Assembly (NCBI RefSeq): GCF_001697145.1
Contig: NZ_CP012719.1
Coordinates: forward strand, 468,501 to 532,500
Source of the DNA: Streptococcus anginosus
Lineage (GTDB): Bacteria > Bacillota > Bacilli > Lactobacillales > Streptococcaceae
Direction: 5' to 3'
Length of the DNA: 64,000 nt
Under the pieces are notes generated by a model that worked only from the letters and a program-made list of their open reading frames with translations, did not search any database and was not told the origin of the DNA. The translations under genes were made by a program, and so were the position numbers. Positions 18,683-27,562 of this stretch are shown here, piece after piece. Numbering within the stretch: position 1 is the stretch's first letter; each line of letters opens with the position of its first letter.

Positions 18683-19392
18683 TGTCTATGCTAAAAGTTG
18701 AAAATCTTTCCGTCCATTATGGCATGATTCAGGCTGTCCGAGATGTCAGCTTTGAAGTCAATGAGGGCGAAGTTGTTTCTCTCATCGGTGCCAATGGTGC
18801 TGGAAAAACGACGATTCTTCGGACCATTTCAGGACTGGTTCGTCCAAGTGCAGGAAAAATTAAGTTTCTAGGAAATGAAATTCAAAAAGTTCCTGCTCAG
18901 AAAATTGTAGCAGCAGGGCTTTCTCAGGTACCCGAAGGACGCCATGTTTTCCCAGGCCTGACTGTTTTGGAAAACCTAGAAATGGGTGCTTTTCTAAAGA
19001 CAAATCGTGATGAAAATCAAGCGAATCTAAAAAAAGTCTTCTCACGCTTTCCGCGCTTAGAAGAACGTAAAAATCAAGATGCTGCAACTCTTTCTGGAGG
19101 TGAGCAGCAGATGCTTGCTATGGGACGAGCTCTTATGTCTACTCCCAAACTTCTGCTTTTAGACGAGCCTTCAATGGGACTGGCTCCTCTCTTCATTCAA
19201 GAAATTTTTGATATTATTCAAGATATTCAAAAGCAAGGCACAACGGTTCTATTGATTGAGCAAAATGCTAACAAAGCCCTCTCAATTGCCGACCGTGGCT
19301 ATGTTTTAGAAACAGGAAATATCGTCTTGTCTGGCACAGGAAAAGAATTGCTAGCTTCCGATGAAGTCCGCAAGGCTTATCTCGGTGGGTGA
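18682..19392 (+). CDS. livF: Branched-chain amino acid ABC transporter ATPase LivF
   Basis: This second ATPase subunit has Walker A GANGAGKTT, signature LSGGEQQMLAMGRAL and Walker B LLLDEPSMGLAP. It has 236 residues, as usual for LivF. It is the last gene of the liv operon and is followed by a rho-independent terminator. Confidence 0.95.
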   Translation: MSMLKVENLSVHYGMIQAVRDVSFEVNEGEVVSLIGANGAGKTTILRTISGLVRPSAGKIKFLGNEIQKVPAQKIVAAGLSQVPEGRHVFPGLTVLENLEMGAFLKTNRDENQANLKKVFSRFPRLEERKNQDAATLSGGEQQMLAMGRALMSTPKLLLLDEPSMGLAPLFIQEIFDIIQDIQKQGTTVLLIEQNANKALSIADRGYVLETGNIVLSGTGKELLASDEVRKAYLGG

Positions 19393-19401
19393 AAAAAGGA
19401 G

Positions 19402-19428
19402 AAAGAAGTGGTTTTCTACTTCTTTTTT
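19402..19428 (+). terminator. Terminator after livF
   Basis: The stem AGAAGT/ACTTCT is followed by a T-run, ten bases after the livF stop. Confidence 0.7.
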
Positions 19429-19538
19429 ATTCACTAATAGTATTCTTGAAAACATAAGCAAGTACCTTGAAAGCGTTTGAAATAAACTAGAAAATACAGT
19501 ATAATAGAACTGAAAAATCAGAGATAAAGGAGATTTCC

Positions 19539-20195
19539 ATGGCAGTTAAAGATTTTATGACGCGAAAAGTGGTGTATATTAGCCCAGACACGACAGTAGC
19601 GCATGCGGCGGATATTATGCGTGAGCAGGGATTGCACCGACTTCCGGTTATTGAAAATGACCAATTGGTCGGTTTGGTGACTGAAGGAACGATTGCCGAA
19701 GCAAGTCCTTCAAAAGCGACCAGCTTGTCTATCTATGAGATGAATTATTTGCTAAACAAGACCAAAATTAAAGATGTCATGATTCGTGATGTGGTGACGG
19801 TGTCACAATTTGCTAGCTTGGAAGATGCTACTTACTTGATGCTGAAAAATAAAATTGGCATTTTGCCAGTGGTGGACAACCAGCAAGTATACGGCGTCAT
19901 TACAGATCGTGATGTTTTCAGAGCCTTTCTTGAAATTGCTGGCTATGGTGAAGAAGGTATTCGCGTGCGTTTCATTACAGAAGATGAAGTCGGTGTGTTG
20001 GAGAAGATAGTGCATTTGATTGTCGAAGAAAATCTCAACATCTCTAACGCTGTTAATATTCCACGCAAAGATGGCAAGGTTATCATTGAAGTTCAAATTG
20101 ATGGCAATGTGGATTTGCCGGCTTTAAAAGCGAAATTTGAAGACAAAAGCATTCAGGTAGAAGACATTACCCGTACTTCAGCAAAAGCTTTATAA
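19539..20195 (+). CDS. CBS-domain protein, AcuB-like
   Basis: This protein has two CBS domains in tandem (about residues 1-60 and 75-135) followed by an ACT-like C-terminal domain (about 140-218). CBS pairs typically bind adenine nucleotides and regulate a partner. The N-terminus AVKDFMTRKVVYISPDTTV and KIKDVMIRDVVTV are the two CBS entry motifs. AcuB is named after acetoin use in Bacillus, but the streptococcal role is not established. Its position after the liv operon is conserved in streptococci to my knowledge. Confidence 0.8.
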   Translation: MAVKDFMTRKVVYISPDTTVAHAADIMREQGLHRLPVIENDQLVGLVTEGTIAEASPSKATSLSIYEMNYLLNKTKIKDVMIRDVVTVSQFASLEDATYLMLKNKIGILPVVDNQQVYGVITDRDVFRAFLEIAGYGEEGIRVRFITEDEVGVLEKIVHLIVEENLNISNAVNIPRKDGKVIIEVQIDGNVDLPALKAKFEDKSIQVEDITRTSAKAL

Positions 20196-20201
20196 AATAA
20201 C

Positions 20202-20246
20202 AAAAACGCATGAGAGCAGTCTTTTAACTGTGATCATGCGTTTTTT
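20202..20246. terminator. Bidirectional terminator between acuB-like gene and yitT-like gene
   Basis: The perfect stem AAAAACGCATGA/TCATGCGTTTTTT has an inner cagt/actg stem. It separates two convergent genes. Confidence 0.85.
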
Positions 20247-20261
20247 ATAATGGGAGCAAGA

Positions 20262-21125
20262 TTATTTCTGAATAGGTTGCTTATTGACATCTAAGGTAAA
20301 GCCTTCACCAAGGATTTCATGGGCATCTGTAATGGTAATAAAGGCATGTGGATCGATGCTATGAATAACTTTTTTCATGGATTGCATTTCGTTTCGTCCA
20401 ACAACGCAGTAAATGAGTTTCAGATCATTCTCGCTGTAGTAGCCTTGTCCATTGATAAAAGTAATTCCACGACCGAGATCTTCGTCAATTTTCTTTGCTA
20501 ATTCTTCTGGACGGCTAGTGATAACCATGAAGCCCTTGCCGGCATAACCGCCTTCACCAATCAAGTCAATTACTCGTGAAGCGATAAAGACAAAAATCAA
20601 GGTATAAGTCACTAAGCGAACATCTTTAAAAACAAGTATAACGAAAATAAGGACGCAGAAGTCTACAGTAAACATCAATTTTCCCATGGAGATATTCGTA
20701 TACTTGTTAGCGATTCGAGCAATAATATCGGTACCGCCAGTCGTACCACCGGCATTGAAAACAATTCCTAGTCCAACGCCAGCAATAATCCCTGTCAGAA
20801 GCGTCACAATCACGAGGTCGCCTTCAAGGTTAATCACGAAAGGGATTTTTTCAAAGACCGCCAGCCAAGCAGAAACGGCAAAAGTCCCTAAGATACTAGA
20901 GTACAAAAGCCGCGATCCAAAAATTTTCCAAGCAATAATGAAAAGAGGAATGTTGATGATGAGATTCATCAGTGAAACAGGAATCTTAAAAAGATAGTAT
21001 GTAATGAGGGTCACACCAGTTGCGCCTCCCTCATACAAATGATTCGGAATAATCAGATAATTGATTGCAAAAGCAAAAATTCCAGCTCCTAGAATAATCG
21101 TTAGATAGTTTTTAAACTTAGACAT
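20262..21125 (-). CDS. YitT family membrane protein (DUF161/DUF2179)
   Basis: This 287-residue protein has about five N-terminal membrane segments (YitT_membrane) and a soluble C-terminal DUF2179 domain from about residue 215. The motif GGTTGGTDIIARIANKYTN and GRGITFINGQGYYS are family hallmarks. The transported substrate is unknown. It is monocistronic, with aggaggttatt upstream of the start, and converges with the acuB-like gene. Confidence 0.85.
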   Translation of the reverse strand: MSKFKNYLTIILGAGIFAFAINYLIIPNHLYEGGATGVTLITYYLFKIPVSLMNLIINIPLFIIAWKIFGSRLLYSSILGTFAVSAWLAVFEKIPFVINLEGDLVIVTLLTGIIAGVGLGIVFNAGGTTGGTDIIARIANKYTNISMGKLMFTVDFCVLIFVILVFKDVRLVTYTLIFVFIASRVIDLIGEGGYAGKGFMVITSRPEELAKKIDEDLGRGITFINGQGYYSENDLKLIYCVVGRNEMQSMKKVIHSIDPHAFITITDAHEILGEGFTLDVNKQPIQK

Positions 21126-21279
21126 AATAACCTCCTAATAATTTCTGTACATTCTATTGTATCAAATCTTGAAAACTTATGTATCATTTTGAAAAAATTT
21201 TTTTAAACTTTTTCTGGCAATGATTTTTCTGGAGTTTTTTGTTAAAATAGAAAGGAGAAAAAGGAAGAAATGAGTTAGT

Positions 21280-21918
21280 ATGGCAAAAGGAATATTCATC
21301 TCTTTAGAGGGACCAGACGGTGCAGGAAAATCAAGTGTTTTAGAAGCCTTGATTCCGATTTTAGAAGCAAAAGGGCAGGCGTTTGTCACTACGCGTGAGC
21401 CTGGTGGAGTGGCAGTTGCGGAGAAGATTCGCGATGTTGTTTTAGATCCGAAGCATACGGAAATCGATGAAAAAACGGAATTGCTCCTCTATATTGCCAG
21501 TCGTAGGCAACATTTGGTGGAACGTATTTTACCTGCTTTAGATCGTGGTGAAATGGTGCTGGTGGATCGCTTTATTGATAGTTCGGTGGCGTATCAAGGT
21601 TTTGGTCGAGGCTTGAAGGTGGCTGATATTGATTGGCTGAATGATTTTGCGACCGACGGTTTGAAGCCAGATTTGACCCTTTATTTTGATATTGAAGCAG
21701 AGGAAGGCTTGGCTCGTATTGCTAAGAGCAAAGAGCGTGGTGCGGACCGCTTGGATCGTGAAAGTGTGGAATGGCATCGGCGCGTGCGTGAGGGGTATTT
21801 GTCTATTCTTGAAAAAGAGCCAAATCGTGTGAGAAAGATTGATGCTAGTCAGCCATTAGAAAAGGTCGTTGCAGATACTTTAGCAGTATTGGCAGAACGA
21901 GTTGAGAGTTTAAGATGA
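21280..21918 (+). CDS. tmk: Thymidylate kinase
   Basis: This enzyme phosphorylates dTMP to dTDP for DNA synthesis. The P-loop is GPDGAGKSS at residues 10-18, TTREPGG follows as the DRX-equivalent region, and [13 protein letters not shown] binds the nucleotide. The 212 residues are typical. It overlaps holB by four bases, and the tmk-holB-yabA-rsmI order is a conserved streptococcal replication cluster. Confidence 0.97.
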   Translation: MAKGIFISLEGPDGAGKSSVLEALIPILEAKGQAFVTTREPGGVAVAEKIRDVVLDPKHTEIDEKTELLLYIASRRQHLVERILPALDRGEMVLVDRFIDSSVAYQGFGRGLKVADIDWLNDFATDGLKPDLTLYFDIEAEEGLARIAKSKERGADRLDRESVEWHRRVREGYLSILEKEPNRVRKIDASQPLEKVVADTLAVLAERVESLR

Positions 21919-22808
21919 AAATAGAAGAATTAGCTCAGTTGCAGCCAGTTTTGTTTGAGCGTTTTGAGCACATTTTACAGCAACATCGGCTGAATCATGC
22001 TTATCTGTTTACAGGGGCTTTCGGCAGTTTTGAAATGGCTCAATGTTTGGCACAGAGCTTGTTTTGCACCAATAAAAATGGCGTTTTTCCTTGTGGAGAA
22101 TGTCGAAATTGTCGGTTGATTGAGGAAGAGGATTTTTCAGATGTGACAGTCGTCCGTCCTGTCAATCAGATTATCAAGACAGAGCGTGTCCGAGAACTAG
22201 TGCGTAATTTTTCTCAGTCAGGGTTTGAAAGCAGCAAGCAAGTGTTTATCATTTGTGATGCGGACAAGATGCATGTCAATGCAGCTAATTCGCTGTTGAA
22301 GGTCATTGAAGAGCCGCAAAGTGAAGTGTATATTTTCTTGTTGACAGCGGATGAAAATCTTATTTTGTCCACGATTAAAAGCCGAGCGCAGCTATTTCAT
22401 TTTCCAAAAAATCAAGCCTATTTGCTTGAAAAATTGGAGCAGGCTGGGCTGATAAAGACACAAGCAGAATTGTTAACTGCTTATAGTCAAACAGAAGAAG
22501 AAGCCCTACGTTTGGCAGCCAGCCCAGCTTTTTTTGACTTGGCAGCAGAATGTGAGCGTTTTGCATCGCTTTGTTTAAATCGAAAAGAGACCGCTTATTT
22601 GCAGGTTGCGAAGTTGGCTAGTCTGGCAGATGATAAGGAAAAGCAAGAACAGGTTTTGAAACTCTTGGAGCTTCTCTTTGCAAAAGAAATGCAAACAACG
22701 TGGGGACGCTTCTATTTAGAAGGTATATTTACAGCAAGAAAAATGTGGCAAGCCAATGTTAGTTTTCAAAATGCACTAGAATATATGGTGTTGCAAGAAA
22801 GAGAATGA
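21915..22808 (+). CDS. holB: DNA polymerase III delta prime subunit
   Basis: This clamp-loader subunit loads the sliding clamp together with HolA and DnaX. It has 297 residues, with zinc-binding cysteines in the [16 protein letters not shown] stretch and the sensor region [13 protein letters not shown]. Like other delta-prime subunits it lacks a working P-loop. The start overlaps tmk (ATGA). Confidence 0.94.
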   Translation: MKIEELAQLQPVLFERFEHILQQHRLNHAYLFTGAFGSFEMAQCLAQSLFCTNKNGVFPCGECRNCRLIEEEDFSDVTVVRPVNQIIKTERVRELVRNFSQSGFESSKQVFIICDADKMHVNAANSLLKVIEEPQSEVYIFLLTADENLILSTIKSRAQLFHFPKNQAYLLEKLEQAGLIKTQAELLTAYSQTEEEALRLAASPAFFDLAAECERFASLCLNRKETAYLQVAKLASLADDKEKQEQVLKLLELLFAKEMQTTWGRFYLEGIFTARKMWQANVSFQNALEYMVLQERE

Positions 22809-22842
22809 TGTGCTACGTTGGCACAGGGAAATGGTAGTGAGG

Positions 22843-23160
22843 ATGAATAAAAAAGAATTATTTGATGCCCTTGATGAATTTTCTCAAAATCTGCTTGTTA
22901 CTTTGGCAGAGGTAGAGGCGATTAAGAAAAATCTGAAAAGTGTGGTGGAAGAAAACGTAGCGCTTCGCTTGGAAAATGATAAATTAAGAGAGCGATTAGG
23001 TCAAGTGGAGCACGCAGCAGCACCAAAAACGAAAAGAAATCGAGATAATCTGCGCAAACTCTATGAAGATGGATTTCACGTGTGCACGGATTTTTATGGT
23101 CAACGTCGTGAAAATGATGCAGAATGTATGTTTTGTGATGAATTGCTTTTTAGGGAGTAA
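22843..23160 (+). CDS. yabA: Replication initiation control protein YabA
   Basis: This protein binds DnaA and the clamp DnaN and restrains initiation. The start at 22843 ([13 protein letters not shown]) is preferred over the open upstream frame because it has a gtgagg ribosome-binding site and gives the usual length of about 105 residues. An N-terminal leucine-rich coiled coil (about 1-60) tetramerises the protein, and a C-terminal zinc motif HVC...CMFC is intact. Confidence 0.92.
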   Translation: MNKKELFDALDEFSQNLLVTLAEVEAIKKNLKSVVEENVALRLENDKLRERLGQVEHAAAPKTKRNRDNLRKLYEDGFHVCTDFYGQRRENDAECMFCDELLFRE

Positions 23161-23162
23161 GC

Positions 23163-24029
23163 ATGCAGATTCAAAAAAGTTTTAAAGGTCAGTCTCCTTA
23201 TGGGAAGCTCTATCTGGTGGCTACTCCGATTGGGAATATGGACGATATGAGTATCCGTATGGTGAATACTCTGAAAGAAGTTGATTTCATTGCAGCAGAA
23301 GATACCAGAAATACTGGTCTGTTGCTCAAGCATTTTGACATTGCTACGAAGCAGATTAGCTTTCATGAGCATAATGCCAAAGAAAAAATCCCTGATTTGA
23401 TTCGTTTGCTGAAAAGTGGTCAGGATATTGCGCAGGTTTCGGATGCAGGTTTGCCTAGTATTTCTGATCCAGGGCATGATTTAGTCAAGGCTGCTATTGC
23501 TGAGGAAATCGCAGTAGTGACTGTACCTGGTCCCAGCGCAGGTATTTCAGCTTTGATAGCTAGTGGTCTTGCTCCGCAACCTCATATTTTTTATGGATTT
23601 TTGCCACGCAAGGCCGGTCAGCAAAAAGAGTTTTTTTCTAATAAAAAAGCCTACCCAGAGACACAGATTTTTTACGAATCTCCTCATCGGGTTAAGGCTA
23701 CTTTAGAAAATATGCTTAGTATCTATGGAAATCGCTCCGTTGTTCTGGTACGGGAATTGACTAAGATTTATGAGGAATACCAACGTGGCTTGATTTCCGA
23801 AGTGATAGACCATATTTCAGAAAATCCGCTCAAGGGTGAATGCTTGCTGATTGTAGAAGGAGCGAGCGAAGAAGTGGTTGAGCAGTCAGAAGCGGATTTG
23901 TTGGCAGAGATTGATTTTCTAGTAACAGCAGGAGCAAAGAAAAATCAAGCTATCAAAGAAGTGGCTAAAAAATATGGTTGGAATAAGAGTGAATTATATG
24001 CTCGTTATCATGAGCAAGTCAGTGAGTAA
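23163..24029 (+). CDS. rsmI: 16S rRNA (cytidine1402-2'-O)-methyltransferase
   Basis: This SAM-dependent tetrapyrrole-methylase-fold enzyme 2'-O-methylates C1402 in the decoding centre of 16S rRNA. The motifs LYLVATPIGNMDDMS, AAEDTRNTG, VSDAGLPSISDPG and VPGPSA are present in order. Its 288 residues fit the family. It starts two bases after the yabA stop. Confidence 0.95.
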   Translation: MQIQKSFKGQSPYGKLYLVATPIGNMDDMSIRMVNTLKEVDFIAAEDTRNTGLLLKHFDIATKQISFHEHNAKEKIPDLIRLLKSGQDIAQVSDAGLPSISDPGHDLVKAAIAEEIAVVTVPGPSAGISALIASGLAPQPHIFYGFLPRKAGQQKEFFSNKKAYPETQIFYESPHRVKATLENMLSIYGNRSVVLVRELTKIYEEYQRGLISEVIDHISENPLKGECLLIVEGASEEVVEQSEADLLAEIDFLVTAGAKKNQAIKEVAKKYGWNKSELYARYHEQVSE

Positions 24030-24031
24030 AA

Positions 24032-24538
24032 ATGACTTTTTATAAACAAATTTATACTTCCCCTTTAGGAGAAATGTCTTTAGTTGCTGATGAGACAGGG
24101 CTGGTTGGAGTCTGGTTTCTCAAGCAGAAATATTTTGAGCGCGGTTTAGAGGAGAATTTACTCTTAGCAGAAAATGAGGTTTTAAAAGAGACGAAGAATC
24201 TGCTAGATTGCTATTTTAACGGAGATTGTCCAGACTTTTCGAGTCTTGTTTTGGCTCCTGTTGGGACGGATTTTCAACAACGGGTCTGGGCTTATCTGCA
24301 AACTATTCCTTATGGGGCAACGGTTACTTATGGTCAGATAGCAAAGGAGTTAGATGTTCGCTCGGCGCAGGCTGTTGGTGGTGCTGTGGGTAAAAATCCT
24401 TTTTCAATCATCGTTCCCTGTCATCGAGTGCTGGGAAGTCAAGGACAATTAACTGGCTATGCTGGGGGATTAGACAAGAAAATATGGCTCTTGGAGCATG
24501 AAGGCGTAGAGCTTAGCGAGAAAGCTTTAGATAAATGA
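24032..24538 (+). CDS. ogt: Methylated-DNA--protein-cysteine methyltransferase
   Basis: This suicide DNA-repair protein moves the alkyl group from O6-alkylguanine to its own cysteine. The active site IIVPCHRVLG carries the acceptor Cys. The helix-turn-helix ATVTYGQIAKEL and the Asn hinge region GKNPFSI precede it. It has 168 residues and follows rsmI by two bases. It lacks an Ada regulatory domain. Confidence 0.93.
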   Translation: MTFYKQIYTSPLGEMSLVADETGLVGVWFLKQKYFERGLEENLLLAENEVLKETKNLLDCYFNGDCPDFSSLVLAPVGTDFQQRVWAYLQTIPYGATVTYGQIAKELDVRSAQAVGGAVGKNPFSIIVPCHRVLGSQGQLTGYAGGLDKKIWLLEHEGVELSEKALDK

Positions 24539-24557
24539 TACAAATGGAGAAAATGAT

Positions 24558-24911
24558 ATGTTACGATTTATTGAATATCCAAAATGTTCGACCTGTCGCA
24601 AAGCCAAGGCTGAATTAAACCGCTTGGGTTTGGACTTTGAAGCGGTGGATATTGTCAAGGAAACACCGAGTAAAGAGGAAATTTTAACTTGGATGGAAAC
24701 TTCTGATTTAAACATCAAATCTTTTTTCAACACTAGCGGGCTCAAATATCGTGAGCTAGGTTTGAAAGATAAACTATCAGGATTGTCCGCCGAAGAAGCC
24801 GCAGAGCTTTTAGCAACCGATGGTATGCTTATCAAACGACCAATCTTAGAAAAAGACGGAAAAATCCTGCAAATAGGCTACCGCACAGAATATGCAATAT
24901 TAGATTTGTAA
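24558..24911 (+). CDS. ArsC/Spx-family thioredoxin-fold protein
   Basis: This 117-residue protein of the ArsC/Spx/YffB family has the CxxC pair in YPKCSTCRKAKAEL near residues 8-11. Members are arsenate reductases or regulators of RNA polymerase (Spx). The typical Spx C-terminal pattern is not evident and the third ArsC cysteine is absent. Reductase and regulatory roles cannot be separated from sequence alone. It is the last gene of the tmk-to-ogt cluster and is followed by a strong terminator. Confidence 0.78.
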   Translation: MLRFIEYPKCSTCRKAKAELNRLGLDFEAVDIVKETPSKEEILTWMETSDLNIKSFFNTSGLKYRELGLKDKLSGLSAEEAAELLATDGMLIKRPILEKDGKILQIGYRTEYAILDL

Positions 24912-24913
24912 AT

Positions 24914-24977
24914 AAAAAAGAAGTGAGACGACAAAATGGATTTCTTTAAAATCGCAATTGTTGCCTCACTTCTTTTT
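24914..24977 (+). terminator. Long-stem terminator of the GTGAGAC repeat type
   Basis: A perfect 13-bp stem (AAAAAGAAGTGAG / CTCACTTCTTTTT) encloses acgacaaaa-type sequence. It resembles the hairpins at 28232-28287 and 32738-32765. Confidence 0.75.
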
Positions 24978-25234
24978 AAGCTCTCTATTTTGGTATCATT
25001 GCTGTTCGTGTTATAATGTTTTTATACACTGAGAAAATTTCTTCAAACCTTGTTAGCTTGGGAGTGAGATAGATCTAAAATTTGAAAATGTTAATTGTCG
25101 CTCTTTTGATTTAATCATCCGATACAACATATTCCGTCAGATATTTTGTATAGTCTCACCTTGCAAGGTTGCTAAACAGTCTGTGAGACTGTTTGATTTT
25201 CATTGAATATTAGTAAAAAACGAAAAGAGAAAAA
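24978..25234. other. Intergenic region before nth
   Basis: No gene is supported. It contains a second partial repeat of the GGGAGTGAGA type near 25060-25110 and a hairpin AAACAGTCT/AGACTGTTT near 25174-25195. Confidence 0.5.
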
Positions 25235-25858
25235 ATGGTTTTATCAAAAAAACGTGCGCGAAAGGTAATTGAGGAAATCATTGCCCTATTTCCAGATGCA
25301 AAACCTAGCTTGAATTTTACCAATCATTTTGAATTGTTAGTCGCAGTCATGCTGTCAGCTCAAACGACCGATGCAGCAGTCAACATAGTCACACCAGCCC
25401 TTTTTAAAGTCTATCCAACTCCACGGGAAATGGCTGCGGCTTCAGAAAGCGAGATTGCTAGCTATATTGCTCGTCTGGGGCTTTATCGCAATAAGGCTAA
25501 GTTTTTGAAAAAATGTGCTCAGCAATTGCTGGATAACTTTGACGGTCAGGTACCTCATACACGACAGGAATTGGAAAGTCTTGCAGGTGTAGGACGTAAA
25601 ACAGCCAATGTGGTCATGAGTGTTGGTTTTGGTATTCCGGCTTTTGCGGTGGATACTCATGTGGAGCGGATTTGCAAACATCATGACATTGTCAAAAAGT
25701 CGGCTACCCCTCTAGAAGTTGAACAACGCGTGATGGAAGTTCTGCCCAAAAATGAATGGCTTCCAGCTCATCAAGCTATGATTTGCTTTGGTCGTGAAAT
25801 CTGCCACCCAAGAAATCCTGAATGTGACCAATATCCACAACTGTATCATTTTGATTGA
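25235..25858 (+). CDS. nth: Endonuclease III (DNA glycosylase/AP lyase) with reduced Fe-S motif
   Basis: This base-excision repair glycosylase removes oxidised pyrimidines and cuts AP sites. The helix-hairpin-helix LAGVGRKTANVVMS contains the catalytic lysine and AFAVDTHVERI the catalytic aspartate. The usual [4Fe-4S] motif is C-x6-C-x2-C-x5-C. Here CHPRNPECDQY supplies the first two cysteines, but the third position is Tyr and the fourth is Phe. The protein ends at 207 residues. The cluster is therefore probably absent, while the catalytic residues are intact. Confidence 0.92.
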   Translation: MVLSKKRARKVIEEIIALFPDAKPSLNFTNHFELLVAVMLSAQTTDAAVNIVTPALFKVYPTPREMAAASESEIASYIARLGLYRNKAKFLKKCAQQLLDNFDGQVPHTRQELESLAGVGRKTANVVMSVGFGIPAFAVDTHVERICKHHDIVKKSATPLEVEQRVMEVLPKNEWLPAHQAMICFGREICHPRNPECDQYPQLYHFD

Positions 25859-25884
25859 AAAAAAGAGGAGAAACCTCTTTTTTT
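25858..25884. terminator. Bidirectional terminator between nth and exoA
   Basis: A perfect stem of 11 bp (AAAAAAAGAGG/CCTCTTTTTTT) with a 5-base loop lies between convergent genes. Confidence 0.88.
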
Positions 25885-26710
25885 ATAATTCAATTTCCAA
25901 TACAATTGGTGTGTGGTCTTGCCTTGTACCTGAGTCAATCATTTCTGACTTGGTTACTTTATCTGCAATTCGATTGCTGGTCAGCCAGTAATCAATTCTC
26001 CAGCCACTGTTATTGATTTTGCTGGTCTTGCTGCGTTGTGCCCACCAGCTATAAACATTTGGAATATCGCCGTGAATGTAACGGAAAGTATCAGTAAAAC
26101 CACGATTTAACAGATTGGTAAAGCCGGATCGTTCTTCATCTGTAAATCCAGGTGAGCGACGGTTGCTAGAAGGATGAGCGAGGTCAATCTCATTGTGGGC
26201 TACATTGTAGTCCCCTGTAGCAAGGACAGGTTTTTCTATGTCTAAAGCTGTTAGATAGTCAGCATATTTTTTGTCCCAGATTTGTCGATCTTCTAAACGT
26301 TTTAAACCATCACCTGCATTTGGCGTATAAACTTGTGTAACGAAAAAATTGTCAAATTCCAACGTAATGATGCGCCCCTCGGAATCCATAGTAGAAGGTG
26401 CACCGATTTCTGGGAAGGTTATTTTTGGAGATAGATTCTCTTTGTATAAAAACATAGTTCCAGCATAACCTTTACGTGCAGGTTCTATAGAAGAGCGCCA
26501 TGTAGTTTCATAATGTGGGAATAATTCATCCAAAACTTTTAGATGTTTTTTAGTTGGTCCGTTAGCAGATAATTTAGTTTCCTGAATGGCGATAATATCA
26601 GCGTCTAATCTTACTAAAGTTTGTAACACAGCTTGTGACAATTGCGCGCGTGCAGAGTCGCTGGTCAAAGCTGCGTTGAGAGAGTCAATATTCCAAGAAA
26701 TGAGTTTCAT
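25883..26710 (-). CDS. exoA: Exodeoxyribonuclease III / AP endonuclease
   Basis: This Mg2+-dependent exonuclease III-family enzyme cuts at abasic sites and is the main AP endonuclease of streptococci. Motifs present are LISWNIDSLNA, IIAIQETKLS (metal-binding Glu), YVYSWW-like NVYSWWAQRS, GWRIDYWL and RQDHTPI (catalytic Asp-His). It has 275 residues. It converges on nth, another base-excision repair gene. Confidence 0.96.
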   Translation of the reverse strand: MKLISWNIDSLNAALTSDSARAQLSQAVLQTLVRLDADIIAIQETKLSANGPTKKHLKVLDELFPHYETTWRSSIEPARKGYAGTMFLYKENLSPKITFPEIGAPSTMDSEGRIITLEFDNFFVTQVYTPNAGDGLKRLEDRQIWDKKYADYLTALDIEKPVLATGDYNVAHNEIDLAHPSSNRRSPGFTDEERSGFTNLLNRGFTDTFRYIHGDIPNVYSWWAQRSKTSKINNSGWRIDYWLTSNRIADKVTKSEMIDSGTRQDHTPIVLEIEL

Positions 26711-26825
26711 ACGGATACCTTTTCTAGATTTATTTTTTCTATTGTATCAAAAAATGCCTGGCTAAGCGAGTTTGAGGTTGTAAAAAGGATAGTAAGGTGT
26801 ATAATATTAGTCAAAGGGGATAAAA

Positions 26826-27074
26826 ATGGGTGAATTATTATTACTATTATTATTATTGAAAGTCGTCTTATTCATATTCTTTCTTTGGTACCTTATTAAG
26901 TTACTTCGTTTGAGGGGAAAACAAACATCTTCTGAGCCATTTTGGGTACCGAAGAAAATTGGTGTTGGAATTGGGGTCAATCCAAGGAATACAGCTGGTT
27001 TTTGGGTAAGTCTGGCTGTGACACTTTCGGTCCTGATTGTTCTTTCTGCCTTGATAGTCTCTTTCTTTTTGTAG
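26826..27074 (+). CDS. Small membrane protein, possibly DUF5808-like
   Basis: This 82-residue protein has two hydrophobic segments (about 2-26 and 58-82) joined by a short basic loop with FWVPKKIGVGIGVNPRN. The loop resembles the DUF5808 pattern VPKRxGxGWTxN, but this is only a suggestion. A promoter-like and ribosome-binding sequence (aaagggg) precedes the ATG. Its function is unknown. Confidence 0.65.
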   Translation: MGELLLLLLLLKVVLFIFFLWYLIKLLRLRGKQTSSEPFWVPKKIGVGIGVNPRNTAGFWVSLAVTLSVLIVLSALIVSFFL

Positions 27075-27131
27075 AAATCATTTGAAGGTGTAGAACCTTC
27101 TTTTTTATTTAGAAAGTTAAGTAAATATCTA

Positions 27132-27160
27132 TTGTATTTTTTAAAAATAAAGCGTATAAT
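27132..27160 (+). promoter_or_regulatory. sdpRI promoter
   Basis: TTGTAT (27132-27137), a 17-base spacer and TATAAT (27155-27160). The sdpR operator begins at the last base of the -10. Confidence 0.8.
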
Positions 27161-27187
27161 TCTATTTAGAAGAATATCTAAATAGAA
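27160..27187. promoter_or_regulatory. Operator for the SdpR-like repressor
   Basis: This is a perfect 11-bp inverted repeat, TTCTATTTAGA (27160-27170) and TCTAAATAGAA (27177-27187), with a six-base spacer. It covers the transcription start region of sdpRI. An ArsR-type repressor bound here would block its own promoter. Confidence 0.8.
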
Positions 27188-27197
27188 GATAGAAGTG

Positions 27198-27278
27198 ATG
27201 AAGATGTCAAAAAAGAGTAGTATCTTCGCCTTTATTGTTTCTTGCGCTAGCCATTTTACAAAAGGAAAGGAAGAGTAA
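27198..27278 (+). CDS. Possible 26-residue upstream ORF in the sdpRI leader
   Basis: ATG at 27198 opens a frame ending TAA at 27276, two bases before the sdpR start. The peptide begins MKMSKKSSIFAFIVSC and combines a basic start with a short hydrophobic run. The ribosome-binding site (agaag) is weak. It may be a translated leader that couples into sdpR, or chance. Confidence 0.25.
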   Translation: MKMSKKSSIFAFIVSCASHFTKGKEE

Positions 27279-27280
27279 AC

Positions 27281-27562
27281 ATGAGTTTTACTAATACCTT
27301 CAAGGCCCTATCTCATCCTGTGAGACGAGAGATTTTAGATTTGTTAAAAATGGGCAAGATGTCTGCTGGGGAAATAGCAGACCAGTTTGAATTGACAGGA
27401 GCTACCATTTCGCATCACCTCAATGTCTTGAAGCAGGCGGATTTGGTTGTGGAAACACGGGAGAAAAACTTTATTTACTATGAACTCAATACGTCTGTGT
27501 TGGAGGATATGATGGTGTGGTTAGCAGACTTGAAAGGAAGTAAAAGAGATGAAAATGAATAA
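27281..27562 (+). CDS. sdpR: ArsR-family autorepressor, SdpR-like
   Basis: This 93-residue winged-helix regulator belongs to the SdpR branch of the ArsR family. The opening NTFKALSHPVRREILDLLK and the recognition helix GATISHHLNVLKQADLV are typical, and no metal-binding cysteines are present. In Bacillus, SdpI captures SdpR at the membrane when toxin is present and relieves repression. The gene overlaps sdpI by 14 bases and its promoter carries a perfect operator. No sdpABC toxin genes are nearby. Confidence 0.88.
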   Translation: MSFTNTFKALSHPVRREILDLLKMGKMSAGEIADQFELTGATISHHLNVLKQADLVVETREKNFIYYELNTSVLEDMMVWLADLKGSKRDENE

